Assembly: GCA_911728435.2 (NCBI GenBank)
Contig: OU452198.1
Span: 2,666,001 to 2,730,000 of the forward strand
Direction: 5' to 3'
DNA length: 64,000 bases
Source: Apoderus coryli
Lineage: Eukaryota; Arthropoda; Insecta; Coleoptera; Attelabidae
The position numbers and the translations under genes were made by a program. A model generated the notes under the pieces. The model did no database searches. It saw only the letters and a list, made by a program, of their open reading frames with translations, and was not told the DNA's origin. Of this stretch, positions 54,426 to 64,000 are shown piece after piece. How positions within the stretch are numbered: the first letter of the stretch is position 1; each line of letters starts with the position of its first letter.

Positions 54426-56340
54426 AATAATAATAATTTTGAAAACACCATTTAAAAGATGTTTAATAGGCGTAGGAACGGCCCTGGCCATAGACATAAT
54501 TTTTTGTTTGTTGGAAATAAAATAAGTAAGTAAGCATTCCATTTCAATTTAAAGTAAATAGATTTTTAAAAAGCCTGATAAAAATAAATATAACATAAAA
54601 TGTATATATCTGAAATTCAAATAATCACATTTTCCACCCCTTGTGTGTACATTGTCGCATATGGTATGACAGAAAGAAAACAAAGGAAAAGACAAAAATA
54701 AATAAACATAATCTAATAACCAGTTTACATAGGACGCATTTGGGGACAGACTAAACAGCCACCACAAAACCGACAAGAAGGTCCATGCCTTTTGAGCATG
54801 TTGCTCTGCATATTTACGTTACTCCATAGACGTACTGTGCCGGCACCATTCAAACTGATCACTTCTGTCATATCATGGAACTTTTATCCCTTACCTTCTA
54901 AAATATACATCGGTATATCCACTCAAATAAATATGTATATCATACATTTCTCTAAATTTTATATGTTTTTTGTTAAATTAAATCCGAAAGTTTCTAAAAA
55001 AGCACCTGTTATATATCAAAGTATTGATCAGTCGAAGTAGAAATGCGATGTGGGTAAGAAAAATGTGCCTGAAGAAGACGAATAAGCCGAAACATTGTGC
55101 ATGACAAGAAATAAAAAAAAATAATAACGTACTTTACATTCCAAGAAAAAACTGTAAAAAAAGTTTGTTTATGAGTTATTTAATTTTCGACGTACAGGGC
55201 CATTTTATCTTTTTCGCTAATCTTTAATTTCATCCTTGGTTTGATCCAAAAATTGGTCAGGACGTATGTTTTAACTCTTCAATTCTTTGTGACAACCGGT
55301 ATACTCTATACCTTTTATAAAATTAATGAGGTATCTTCTTCACCTGTTGCCCATGCCTATCTAATGTTCCACATCATTTCAAATAATAAAAAAAAAAGAA
55401 AAAAAGAATGTAAAAAAGATATTCGATCATTCATCTCACAAAAATTGCGAACGGAAAGATAGGAGAATGACTAATGGTCACTTTAAAATAAAAACATAAA
55501 TTTTCAATATCGTCGTTCTTTTTTCTATCTGTCTGTTTTTCTGATAACGCCCGGTAGAAACGTTAATATATCACATTGTCACCCCAGTGGCGGAGACATC
55601 TTGTTAATTGGAGATGTATATTGCTCATCGTCGAGTTGAATGTAACCCTATAAAAATTTTATGTTGTATCCAGAAATAAATGGTCTACCTAAAAATGAAA
55701 AAAAAAAACAAAGTTGGTTGCTATAGCAACAAAGCTGTTAACGCTATAAAAAATTTACCATCGAGAGGTTGTGCCAAAAATTATACCAAATAACTTTGCT
55801 GTAATTTTTTTTTACTTTCAAAATAACGATTATTTCCGGAAATAATAAGGAGTTTCCACACTTTATACTTACCCTGTATATTTGTCGTCAATTTTCGGCA
55901 ATAATGATGCTAGAAAATTATTTTTACCTCCATTAAATTCTTCAAATAAAAGTGCTCTACTAATGTATTAACCATAAAACCATACTACCAGTCGTTGACA
56001 AGCCTCACGCAAAAATTCAAAATGCAGCATTTCGGTTTTCCCTCAATATTTCAAATACCACAAAAGATAACGCAAATCTTACAGCAGATTTCAATTTGTA
56101 ATAAAATTCTCTAAAACTTTCCTAATTTAACCGACCTTGTAGCTCTAACTGTTTCCAAGATAGCAATACATGTTAGCCAAATTTGGTACACACTGTATAT
56201 GGCCGTTCCTATTTCGTTTTTGAAAATATTTTTTTGATATATTACTATTAGCTTGACCTGCGCACATGGAGTAAGTCATTAGCAGAAATATGACTTCATT
56301 TCTAGTTGAATCAAATATTATTCCCAATGAATAACATGGG
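54426..56340. other. No gene recognised
   Basis: AT-rich; a CCTGAAGAAGAC...CGAAAC motif near 55067 resembles Penelope/hammerhead remnants. No coding signal. Confidence 0.4.
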
Positions 56341-57184
56341 TTTATGCCCAAGAGGTCGGGGGAGTCGAATCTTCTGGAGTGCCTCAATGTGTGGACCAGC
56401 CATAATGATGTTGGTCAGGCTACGGATGTGTTGTATCTGGATTTTGAGAAAGCATTCGACAGAGTGCCATTTGCTCGTTTGTTGCTGAAATTGGAGCATT
56501 ACGGCGTGCGGGGGGCACTCCTGAGATGGATTGAGATGTTTCTTGCAAAAAGAATTTTCCAGGTTAGAGCGAATGGTGCATTATCCGCTAAATTGGCGGT
56601 CTTGAGTGGTGTCCCGCAGGTGTCTGTACTGGGGCCTTTGCTTTTTCTGGCATATATATCAGACCATCACGTCAAACATGAGCTTCTTTGCTGATGATGA
56701 ATTGTATAAATCGTATGTCAGACCACTATTGGAATATGCCAACAGCGTTTGGTCCCCCTACTTCATTAAGGACATAGAGTCATTGGAAAGGATTCAGAGG
56801 AGATTCACTAAGCTACCTCATGCACTTAGCCATATAATGGTATATGAGGAGCGATTGAGGCTTTTAAATTTGACATGTCTTTATGATCGATGACAACGAG
56901 GCGATCTAATTCAAACATACAAGATACTTAGTGGCTACTACTCGGTGGATCTCGATGTATTTCATCCTGCTAGAAATCCTAATCTGCGTGGCAATAGTAA
57001 GAAACTTGACAAGGAGAGATGTGCTAGACTTCCTGGGAAGAATTTTATAACAAACAGAGTTGTATATGCATGGAATTCATTACCTGAAGAGGTGATAATG
57101 GCGCAAACGGTTGACAGTTTTAAGAACAGACTGGACAATTTCATGGAGGACCATGGCGATCAGTTGGTCCACTACTCGCTATAG
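56341..57184 (+). pseudogene. CR1/Jockey-type LINE fragment with internal deletion
   Basis: Plus strand: QATDVLYLDFEKAFDRVPFA (first catalytic Asp), LLRWIEMFLAKRIFQVRANG, VLSGVPQVSVLGPLLFLAYI (motif B), then in another frame SFFADDELYKSYVRPLLEYA. The catalytic FADD is fused directly to the thumb (VRPLLEYANSVWSPYF), so about 100 residues are missing. The tail QRRFTKLPHALSH, LRLLNLTCLYDR and, in a third frame, NRVVYAWNSLPEEVIMAQTV and FKNRLDNFMEDHGDQ ends the ORF normally. 5'-truncated and dead. Confidence 0.8.
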
Positions 57185-58200
57185 AAGATTAGTGAGGATG
57201 ACATCAATATTTCAAAAACCTCAAATTAGGAACTGAGCAACAGTTTCATCGGTTTTACCGTTTACTGTTTTACGACTAATAATAATAGTAACAAATAATA
57301 TAAAAATATTGATTTTTGTGAAGTTTTGACTTTCAGAGTAACTCGAAATATTATGTTAGGTATTTTTTGTAGTGCGATTTATGCAAACATGAAGTATTTA
57401 AAAAGTGTTTCTTAAATATTTCAAGTTTTTATTTTTGGCACTTAGCACGCTTGAAATTTTCAACAAAGACATAGTCACAACCACTCGCTAGTTAAAATAA
57501 AGGCAACTAGCACCTGCTAGTAATTTATAAAAAAAAAATACACCCCCAGTCTCCTATTAGAATTTCGTACGCGTTCCATTAATTTACAAAAGAAGAACTA
57601 CTTTATTAGTTGTAGTTAATGACAAAAGCTAATTTACAGCTGGTGTAACACAATACGTAAATTAGGGTGAAACAGTATCTTTCCTCTATCTCTTTATTAC
57701 ATTTATATCATCATCAACTGTTATTGTAGAATATTAATTACCTATCTACCAACGATAGTTACTATCTTTCAAGAATAAGACAAGGAAATAAATTCACTGT
57801 GAAATAGTAATTACCAACAATGACTTCATTATTACTAATATGCTCGGTAGTTGCTGTTGTTGTAACCATCCACAACTAATGCAACTACATACTATTTTAT
57901 TAATTGGAAATGGGATGCAGATAGAGATCTCGAGGAATTTTTCTAAATAATTATTATAATAACTACAGATTGATGATATACATAATAATCCTTGTTTTAA
58001 TCTATTTTGTTTTACCGTGCGTTTTGTATTAAGTACGAGGGAAACTATTTATATTTTCACCAGCTTCGGTTTAAGGCTGCGCCGGGCCCTAGGCGGAAGG
58101 TGGGGAAGGGCCCCACCCCCCTAAAAGCACTTTTAATATTTAAATTTTTTATTCATTTTGATATTTCTGGCCAATTTTAATCTTTAGTCTTATAATTCAA
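57185..58200. other. No gene recognised
   Basis: AT-rich sequence with no domain signal. Confidence 0.4.
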
Positions 58201-58230
58201 ACGAAATAAATTATCCATCATCAAAGTGGA

Positions 58231-58540
58231 GTGTCAGTTTCAAATAAAAGAAAACAAACAAAAACTTTCAAAGTCAACCAACTTTTGGAACAGAATTTCT
58301 TTCAATTTAATGATAAGTTTTATAGACAAGAAACGGGTTTGGCTATGGGTTCGAACCTTTCTCCGTTTTTAGCTGAAATTTTTATGAAGAATCTGGAGTG
58401 TTCTTTTCTTAGTGACCCTCAGTTTGCTGGGAGGATTCTATTTTATTACAGATATGTGGACGATTGTGTCATTTTGTTTGATGGCACTCCAACTGTTATT
58501 TTTGATTTTTTGAATTTTGTTAATTCCGTACACATGGATG
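58231..58540 (+). pseudogene. Penelope-like reverse transcriptase fragment
   Basis: Plus-strand FQFNDKFYRQETGLAMGSNL, then SPFLAEIFMKNLE and YYRYVDDCVILFDG: the Penelope-type RT signature (QxxGxxMGSxLSP and YRYVDD). Only the palm core is left. It runs into mariner-derived sequence near 58545. Confidence 0.8.
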
Positions 58541-58860
58541 AACTTAATTCAATTTTTGGCGATGAAGCTCCATCAATGACCAGTGCTTATCGATGGTATG
58601 GTGAATTAGAAGAAAAGTTAGAAATGCTAAGAGTCGGTATTTCTCACAAGAGTGTGAGGAAATAGAGGAATACGACAGAAGACACGATTACTTCCATATA
58701 CATAAGAAAATCAAAGAAATTTTGGCGATGAAGCTCCATCAAGGACCAGTGTTTATCGATGGTATGGTGAATTCAATCGTGGTCGTAGTTCACTCCAAGA
58801 CGAATTTCGTGAAGGTTGTCCAAAATCAGTTGTTGTTCCGAAAACCACGTGGTCATCAGT
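58541..58860 (+). pseudogene. Two copies of a mariner transposase N-terminal segment
   Basis: FGDEAPSMTSAYRWYGELEE (about 58555-58615) and FGDEAPSRTSVYRWYGEFNR, continuing GRSSLQDEFREGCPKSVVVP (about 58723-58850). The second copy matches the mariner N-terminus that precedes the catalytic region also seen at 24.5 kb. The spacer between the copies is unrelated. Fragment duplication inside a Penelope remnant. Confidence 0.65.
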
Positions 58861-58867
58861 ATATTTT

Positions 58868-59191
58868 ATGTTGCCTGTTGTAGTATGGCGTGGACATAGC
58901 TATTTAGCTAATGACAAAGATTTTGCATTAATTGGAAATAAGAAAAGAACGGCAAAATTAATAGAAATTCCAAGAAAATGGGACAAACTAATATTAAATG
59001 CCCGAAAATATCCTACGCCATTTAAGTTGAAAAAAATGACGCACCAAAATTTTTTTGACATAAGGCGTACTGTGGAGCCTTTTCTCCTTAAGACGCTAAA
59101 ACGTGCTATTAAACTTCAAGCAGTACGAATGCTAATATTTGATATAGAGGATCGTCACGTTAATCTAAGGCAATCATGGGTCGACAAATAG
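58868..59191 (+). pseudogene. C-terminal fragment of an unclassified repetitive ORF
   Basis: 107 codons: VVVWRGHSYLANDKDFALIG, then KWDKLILNARKYPTPFKLKK and LKRAIKLQAVRMLIFDIEDR. I recall the GHSYLxNDxDF ... ARK.PFxxxKM pattern as the end of a high-copy insect ORF of unknown transposon class. The frame is open but joined abruptly to mariner sequence upstream. Confidence 0.5.
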
Positions 59192-59391
59192 TTTTCTTTA
59201 ATTTTTTTAATAATAATGTGTCCCCAAAAACTAGAAAAGTCCTATATATGAGTCGTATAGATGCAAAACCCGCCAAATCACTGTGCTATTCCGGAAAATA
59301 TTATTTTAATCTATTACCTAACGACTTTAAAAGCGAAATACCAATAATAAAATTTAAAAACAAACTTAAAACCTTGGAATGGTGTTCTTGA
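59176..59391 (+). pseudogene. LINE ORF2 C-terminal fragment (possible)
   Basis: 71 codons ending YFNLLPNDFKSEIPIIKFKN KLK-like: the 'W/F-N-x-LP-x-x-[IF]-K...x-FKxKLK' ending of LINE reverse transcriptases. It overlaps the end of the previous fragment by 16 bp. Confidence 0.4.
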
Positions 59392-60975
59392 ATATTTTTT
59401 TTCCCATACCTGATTCGGTTAGACAAGACCATTTCACTTGTAGTTTGTTTTGTCTTTTGTAGTTGTACGCTTTTAGCTATAACTTTTAAAATTTGTGGTT
59501 CTGTATAATTAATTAAACTTCATAATATGTTTTGTATATTTTAAGTTTTTATTTTGGTTTGTCATCTTTGACTTGACTTGAGAAATCCCTGATGATGATT
59601 GGCTGCTCTTGACTTTCCTAAGAACTATAAATGAACGAACTTGGATATTGAGGATATTACCGGTTAAATTCTCATCCTATAATATGTAGTTATAATTAAT
59701 TTTTATTTTTTTTTTAACAGTTTTGTCTACAAAGAATTTCACCCATTACTGTCCTGCATGCACCACGACAATACCTACCAGGTAGATACAAGGCTTGTTT
59801 CTTGTCGCAGATGTTGTCAACATTTTGTTGACGTCTGTATCTGGTTTCTATCCTATTCGGTATACCTACACGTTTTTGTCTTCTTCTTTTGCGTTCTTTT
59901 GAAAATTTACGTTTTATTATAGGGTGGGTTGTAAACCATTTCTCAACTTCAGTGTGCATTATTACATGAGCCAAACAGCTTATTTCTGAGTAAATACAGT
60001 GTTTGTTGTGAACATTCAATTCCATAATGTTGTTAGAAAAAAGGCTTTTGACAATTTTACACGGTTATAATTATATTTATTTACATATTGTAATCATTTA
60101 GAAAGTGCAGCGATGTTTGCGAGAATTTTTGTTAGTGTATCTAGTCGAAGAGTAGAGGGTAGACTGAAAATATGCGTTACATTTAAAGTGATGTCAGTAA
60201 CTTGTGATAGTGATTCTGTGATATTTTTTAATCGAACGTTACTGTGTCATTATTAATTATTCTATTGTGTTGTTTATTTTGTTTAAAATTTTAATTATTA
60301 ATAATTGGTTTAGTGTAAACAATATTGTTCAGTAATTGTGAGGACAGTTTATTATTGGATACAAAATTAAAATTTCCTTCCAAGGTATGACAAATAGATT
60401 TACATTATTTTATCGTCTTTTACTAGTCGATTTTCTTGGGAATGAGGTTCAGATGAAACTAGTTTTGTGAAATAATATTTATTGCATGTCATATTTTTTT
60501 TTTCGTACAACGTTTCGACAAAATTACGTTGTCTTCTTCAGGCAACAGAATCTTCTTCTTTTTTGTTTTATAATTTCTAAAAAATATTAAATATTTCACT
60601 AACATAAAACAGAAACATGTATTCAACAAAACTTTTTAAAACACAGGTAACCAACAAAACAATTCACGAGCTTTACAATTAAAATCATAATACTTTAATA
60701 ATTCATTTGACCAAGGCATTAATATGTACCAGAAATTCAGATTATTTCTGTTTAGTATTGGGCATTGTTTAAAATAATGTTTAAAATGTGTATCACTACA
60801 AAATATATGAAGTAAAATAAAAAGTATACAATCGCACACCAATAGGAAAGTCCCGACTGCGATTCCAACTCATACAAGGGATGTTAAAAAGATTCATATA
60901 ATGAATATGTGGGATTCGTTATATTATATTACTATAAATGTTACTCAAAAATTGGATGTCGGATCTGTCATTTAT
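59392..60975. other. No gene recognised
   Basis: The minus-strand frame at 60025-59714 (103 codons, basic) has no known domain. A hammerhead-like CTGAAGA...GAAAC motif is on the minus strand at 60541-60513. Confidence 0.4.
60513..60541 (-). ncRNA. Weak hammerhead-like motif
   Basis: Minus strand CTGAAGA, GAC...GTC stem with an 11-nt loop, then GAAAC. The core order fits a hammerhead but stem II is only three pairs. Possibly the remnant of a Penelope terminal repeat. Confidence 0.25.
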
Positions 60976-63775
60976 CTTCTTCTTCTTCCGCTGCTATCCA
61001 TTAATGGATGTTTGCGATCACTTCTGACCATTTTTTCTTATCTCTGGTGGTGTGAATTAATTCTCCTGTGGTTCTTATTCCTGTCCAATGCTTGATGTTT
61101 CGGAGCCACGACATCCTCTTTCTGCCTACACCCCTTCTTCCTTCTATTATTAATTGTAGGAAATGGTACCTTTCGTTGCGTATCACATGCCCCAGATACG
61201 CTGTTTTTTTGCGCTTTATCGTGTCCAGCAATTCGCGTTCTCTTCCTATCGTCCTCAAAATTTCCTCGTTGGTCTTTCTTGCTGTCCATGGGACTTTAAG
61301 GATTCTTCGATAGATCCACATTTCAAATGCTTCTAGCCTATTCATTGTGCTAACCTTCACTGTCCTGCCTTCCATACCATACAACAGTACGGACCATACA
61401 TAACACTTCGTGAATCTTATTCTGAGATTGAGGTCAAAGTCGGAGTTCGTAAAGACGTTTTTGAATCTCATGAATGAGCTCCTCGCTTTTTCTATCCTGT
61501 ACCTGATTTCTGCATCTGAAGACCAGTCTTCACATATCCAAGTCCCCAGATAGTTAAACTTTTTAACTCGTTCTATGTCTTCACTATCGTATGTAAGTTC
61601 CGCATTCCGGAACTCATCCAATTTGCGGCTGATTACTAGGAATTTTGTCTTTTTATGTTGATGTTGATTCCCATGCGTCGGCCGTGCATTCCAACCATGT
61701 CCAGGAGTCTTTGGAGGTCATTCATATTGTCTGCTATCAGGACTGTGTCGTCTGCATACCGTATATTGTTGATCCATGTGCCATTTACTTTGATGCCTAA
61801 TTGTTGTCCTTCGAGAGCTTCCTGGAAGATATTTTCAGAGTAAATGTTAAACAGAAGTGGGGAGAGGACACATCCCTGTCTTACACCTCTAAGGATTTTC
61901 TGTGCTTTCGTAACTTCGCTGTCAGATCTAACTGCCGCTGATTGGTTCCAGTACAAGCTTTCAATACAGCGTATGTCCTTTTGATCTATGTCAATTCGCC
62001 TCAGCATTTGAACGAGTTTGTGATGTTGCACTCTATCAACTGCTTTTTCGTAATCTATGAAACACATCGCTACATCTTTTCTCTGATCATAACAGTTCTG
62101 AACCAACACTTGGGTTGCGACCAGTGCCTCTCTTGTACCGAGACCCCTTCTAAATCCGAATTGAGAGGATCCAACAGCGCTTTCGCATTTTGTGGAAATT
62201 CTGTAGTGAATGACCTTCAGAAACACTTTCAGATTGTGGCTCATCAAGCTGATCAATCTGTGATCTTCACATCTTGTTGCGTTGCTCTTCTTTGGGAGTG
62301 GAATAAAAAGAGATGTAAGCCATTTGGTTGGGAATTTTCCTCTTAATACTTTCGTTGTCTAGTAATTTGAGCAGTTCAACAGGCACTAAATCTGGTCCAA
62401 CCGTTTTCTTATCTTTCGAGCTTTTTATTGCCCTAGTAATCTCTTCTATTGTCATTGACGGTCCAGACAGGTCATCTTCCTGATTATCTTCTAACTGAGG
62501 TCTATCATCTGCAAAAAGATTACTAATATATTGTTCCCAAATAGCTTTTCTCTGTGCGTTATCTTGTGCCATTTGCCCTTGTTCATTTTGTATATTAGAG
62601 AAAGTCCGTTTCCTGTACATTCCAGCTGTTTCTTTTATTTTCTTGTGCAGGTTATACTCATCGTGTTGTTCTTGCAAGTGTTCCATTTCTTCGCACTGTT
62701 CCTTCAGCAACTTATTTTTTGCCGCTCTTACTGCTCTTCTTATGGTATTTTGCAGCGTCATATATTTGTCTCGTCTGCCTTGGTTCTTGTATTTCCTTCT
62801 CTCTTCAAACATTGCCAGTATTTCGTCTGTCATCCATTTTTTCCTTTTAACATTCCGTCTATATCCTATCTCCGTTCTTGCCGTATTCATCATCTTTTCC
62901 TCCATGTCATTCCATGTATTGTCAAGATTCGTCCCCTCAGTTGGTTGTGATATGACTAACGTTGTTAACGTTTCATTCAGCTTTTTGCTCACTTTGCTTT
63001 TGATGTTTTCGTCCTTGAGTCTATCATAATCTATCCTTGGTTCTTGTTTTTGTTTTTTCCTATTAGTGATCTTTATTTTTATTTCTTCAAAGCGTTTGTT
63101 GATCAATATGTAGTCTATTTGGTTTCTAATTATATGTTCGGGACAGTCTGCTGGGGCTTTCCACGTGTAGAGACGCCTGGGTGGCAGTCTAAACGAAGTG
63201 ATAGTTATTTTCATGTGCTCCTCTTGGCAGAACTGGTATAGCCGTTCGCCTCGTTTGTTCCTATCTCCCAATCCATAGGGGCCCATTAGTTCGTCTGGGA
63301 TGCCTTTCCCGACTTTGGAGTTAAAATCGCCTAGTATGAGGTTCATTTCATGTTTCTTAACGTTTCTATGGATTAGCTGTCTCAGTTCTTCGTAAAATTC
63401 TTCAACTTCATCATCCGATGCATCTGAGGTAGGGCATATACTTGGATGATGTTGAGGTTAACCGGACGTGCTTTCAATTTCAGTAATGCCATCCGATCCG
63501 AATGTGGGAGAAAGTTAATTACTGACGGGAGTAGTTTTTCTGGAATTAGTATTCCGACCCCTTTCCGATGATTTCTGTCTTGGTTTCCTGAGTAGAAGAA
63601 AGCTTTTCCCTGTGTCACACATTTTCCCACGTCTGGCCACCATGTCTCTGCCACCCCAAGGACATCCATTTTCAACCTGTCCATTTCTTGTCTTAGGTTA
63701 GCCAATTTCCCAGCTTCGTAGAGACTTTGTACGTTCCATGTACCAATCCTCATCTTGTTCCGCAAACTCACTCTG
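60976..63775 (-). pseudogene. RTE-type LINE, nearly full length, frameshifted
   Basis: Read leftward in four frames. At 63771-63382 is the APE endonuclease start (MRIGTWNVQSLYEAGKL, then GVAETWWPDVGK, GVGILIPEKLLPS). At 63346-62267 are the endonuclease end (LILGDFNSKVGKG, RNQIDYILINKRFEEIK), linker and early RT (DKKTVGPDLVPVELLKLL). At 62256-61636 is the RT core (CFIDYEKAVDRVQHHKLVQM, LRGVRQGCVLSPLLFNIYSE, NIRYADDTVLIADN). At 61621-61001 is the C-terminus (VWSVLLYGMEGRTVK, YLGHVIRNERYHF). A (GAA)n-like 3' tail lies at about 60978-60988. Frameshifts at about 63365, 62260 and 61630 kill it. Same clade as 27.7-29.0 kb, more complete. Confidence 0.9.
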
Positions 63776-64000
63776 ACTTCTTTACTTTTCTGTCATTTAT
63801 ACTGTTCATATTCTTTTTTATGTGAATCATCTCTAAAATTTCTCTCTTCTTTGTGTTAGTTTCTTTAGCTAGAATATCAGTGGATTCAAAATTAAAATCG
63901 TGATTATGTTTTTTAAGGCAGTATTTCCACTATTAGGATTTCTGTGGCAGTTTAACCTTTTTACAAGATGTTGTTTTGTTTGTCCTATATACACGCCATC
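63776..64000 (-). pseudogene. Penelope-like GIY-YIG endonuclease fragment
   Basis: Minus strand from the window edge: DGVYIGQTKQHLVKRLNCHR, then, after one base lost or gained in an A-run, HNHDFNFESTDILAKETN and TKKREILEMIHIKKNMNSIN. This is the GVYIGQT core and the following N-x-x-KR-E-x-x-E-M-I-x-I region of a Penelope element. The element continues beyond the window. It abuts the 5' end of the RTE copy. Confidence 0.8.

Noticed and set aside
55067..55105. Hammerhead-like CCTGAAGAAGAC...CGAAAC motif
   Set aside because: Stem II cannot be formed convincingly, so it is mentioned only as a remnant.
62531..63241. Plus-strand Cys/Phe/Leu-rich frames
   Set aside because: Shadows of the minus-strand RTE reading frame.
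1..64000. CRISPR arrays, bacterial operons, rRNA or intact tRNA genes
   Set aside because: No regularly spaced identical repeats with unique spacers, no ribosome-binding-site patterns and no complete tRNA cloverleaf were seen. Gene content is eukaryotic transposons.

Overview
The window is a stretch of AT-rich, transposon-packed animal DNA, almost certainly from an arthropod and most likely an insect. The evidence is GT-AG introns, Tc1/mariner elements with TA target duplications, RTE, Jockey/I and CR1-type LINEs, Penelope-like elements, and one complete Polinton (Maverick). I found no host gene I can name. One possible host exon (about 48.4-48.55 kb) is flagged at low confidence.

The core of the window is a 17.8-kb Polinton at 5268-23100, flanked by a 6-bp target duplication (AATATT) and bounded by inverted repeats of about 395 bp. 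Each repeat holds a perfect 62-bp palindrome close to the terminus and several copies of an AGATCTAGAAACGG-type subterminal repeat. All the hallmark genes are present and open: protein-primed DNA polymerase B (spliced, 1265 codons, minus strand), a DDE integrase with a C-terminal chromodomain, an FtsK/HerA-type packaging ATPase, an adenovirus-type cysteine protease, a penton-like minor capsid protein and a double-jelly-roll-type major capsid protein. There is also a phospholipase A2 / pX-like virion protein, a fibre-like protein and several small genes of unknown function. The structural genes are split around a 40-bp divergent gap at 17242-17281: ATPase, a conserved insect-Polinton protein, the fibre-like protein and integrase run leftward, while PLA2-pX, protease, a small zinc protein, minor capsid, a small basic protein and major capsid run rightward in a nearly gapless series. 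Polymerase, a coiled-coil protein and three small genes lie outside this block.

The most interesting signal is at the PLA2-pX / protease boundary. The protease frame has no ATG. It opens in the -1 frame of the upstream gene, next to a canonical slippery heptamer A_AAA_AAC (18157-18163) two codons before the upstream stop. An 8-nt spacer then leads into one arm of a perfect 10-bp long-range stem (18172-18181 with 18326-18335). This has the layout of a programmed -1 ribosomal frameshift that would add the protease to a fraction of the PLA2-pX protein.

The Polinton sits inside an older Tc1/mariner relic (31-bp inverted repeats at 5019 and 23532, TA duplications). To its left are LINE fragments. 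To its right is a mosaic of transposon copies: a chimeric mariner relic (23.6-24.5 kb), RTE (27.7-29.0 kb), an I-type LINE that has lost its reverse transcriptase (35.2-36.7 kb), an intact DD41D mariner-family element with about 345-bp inverted repeats (40285-42371), a dead DD34D mariner (42475-43660), an AT-rich fold-back repeat family (45.6-47.8 and 54.1 kb), a 2.4-kb element with imperfect inverted repeats that encodes an unclassified 566-codon reading frame broken by one in-frame TAA (49560-51971), Penelope fragments (53.6, 58.2, 63.8 kb), CR1/Jockey-type LINE fragments (52, 56-57 kb) and a frameshifted RTE element (61.0-63.8 kb).
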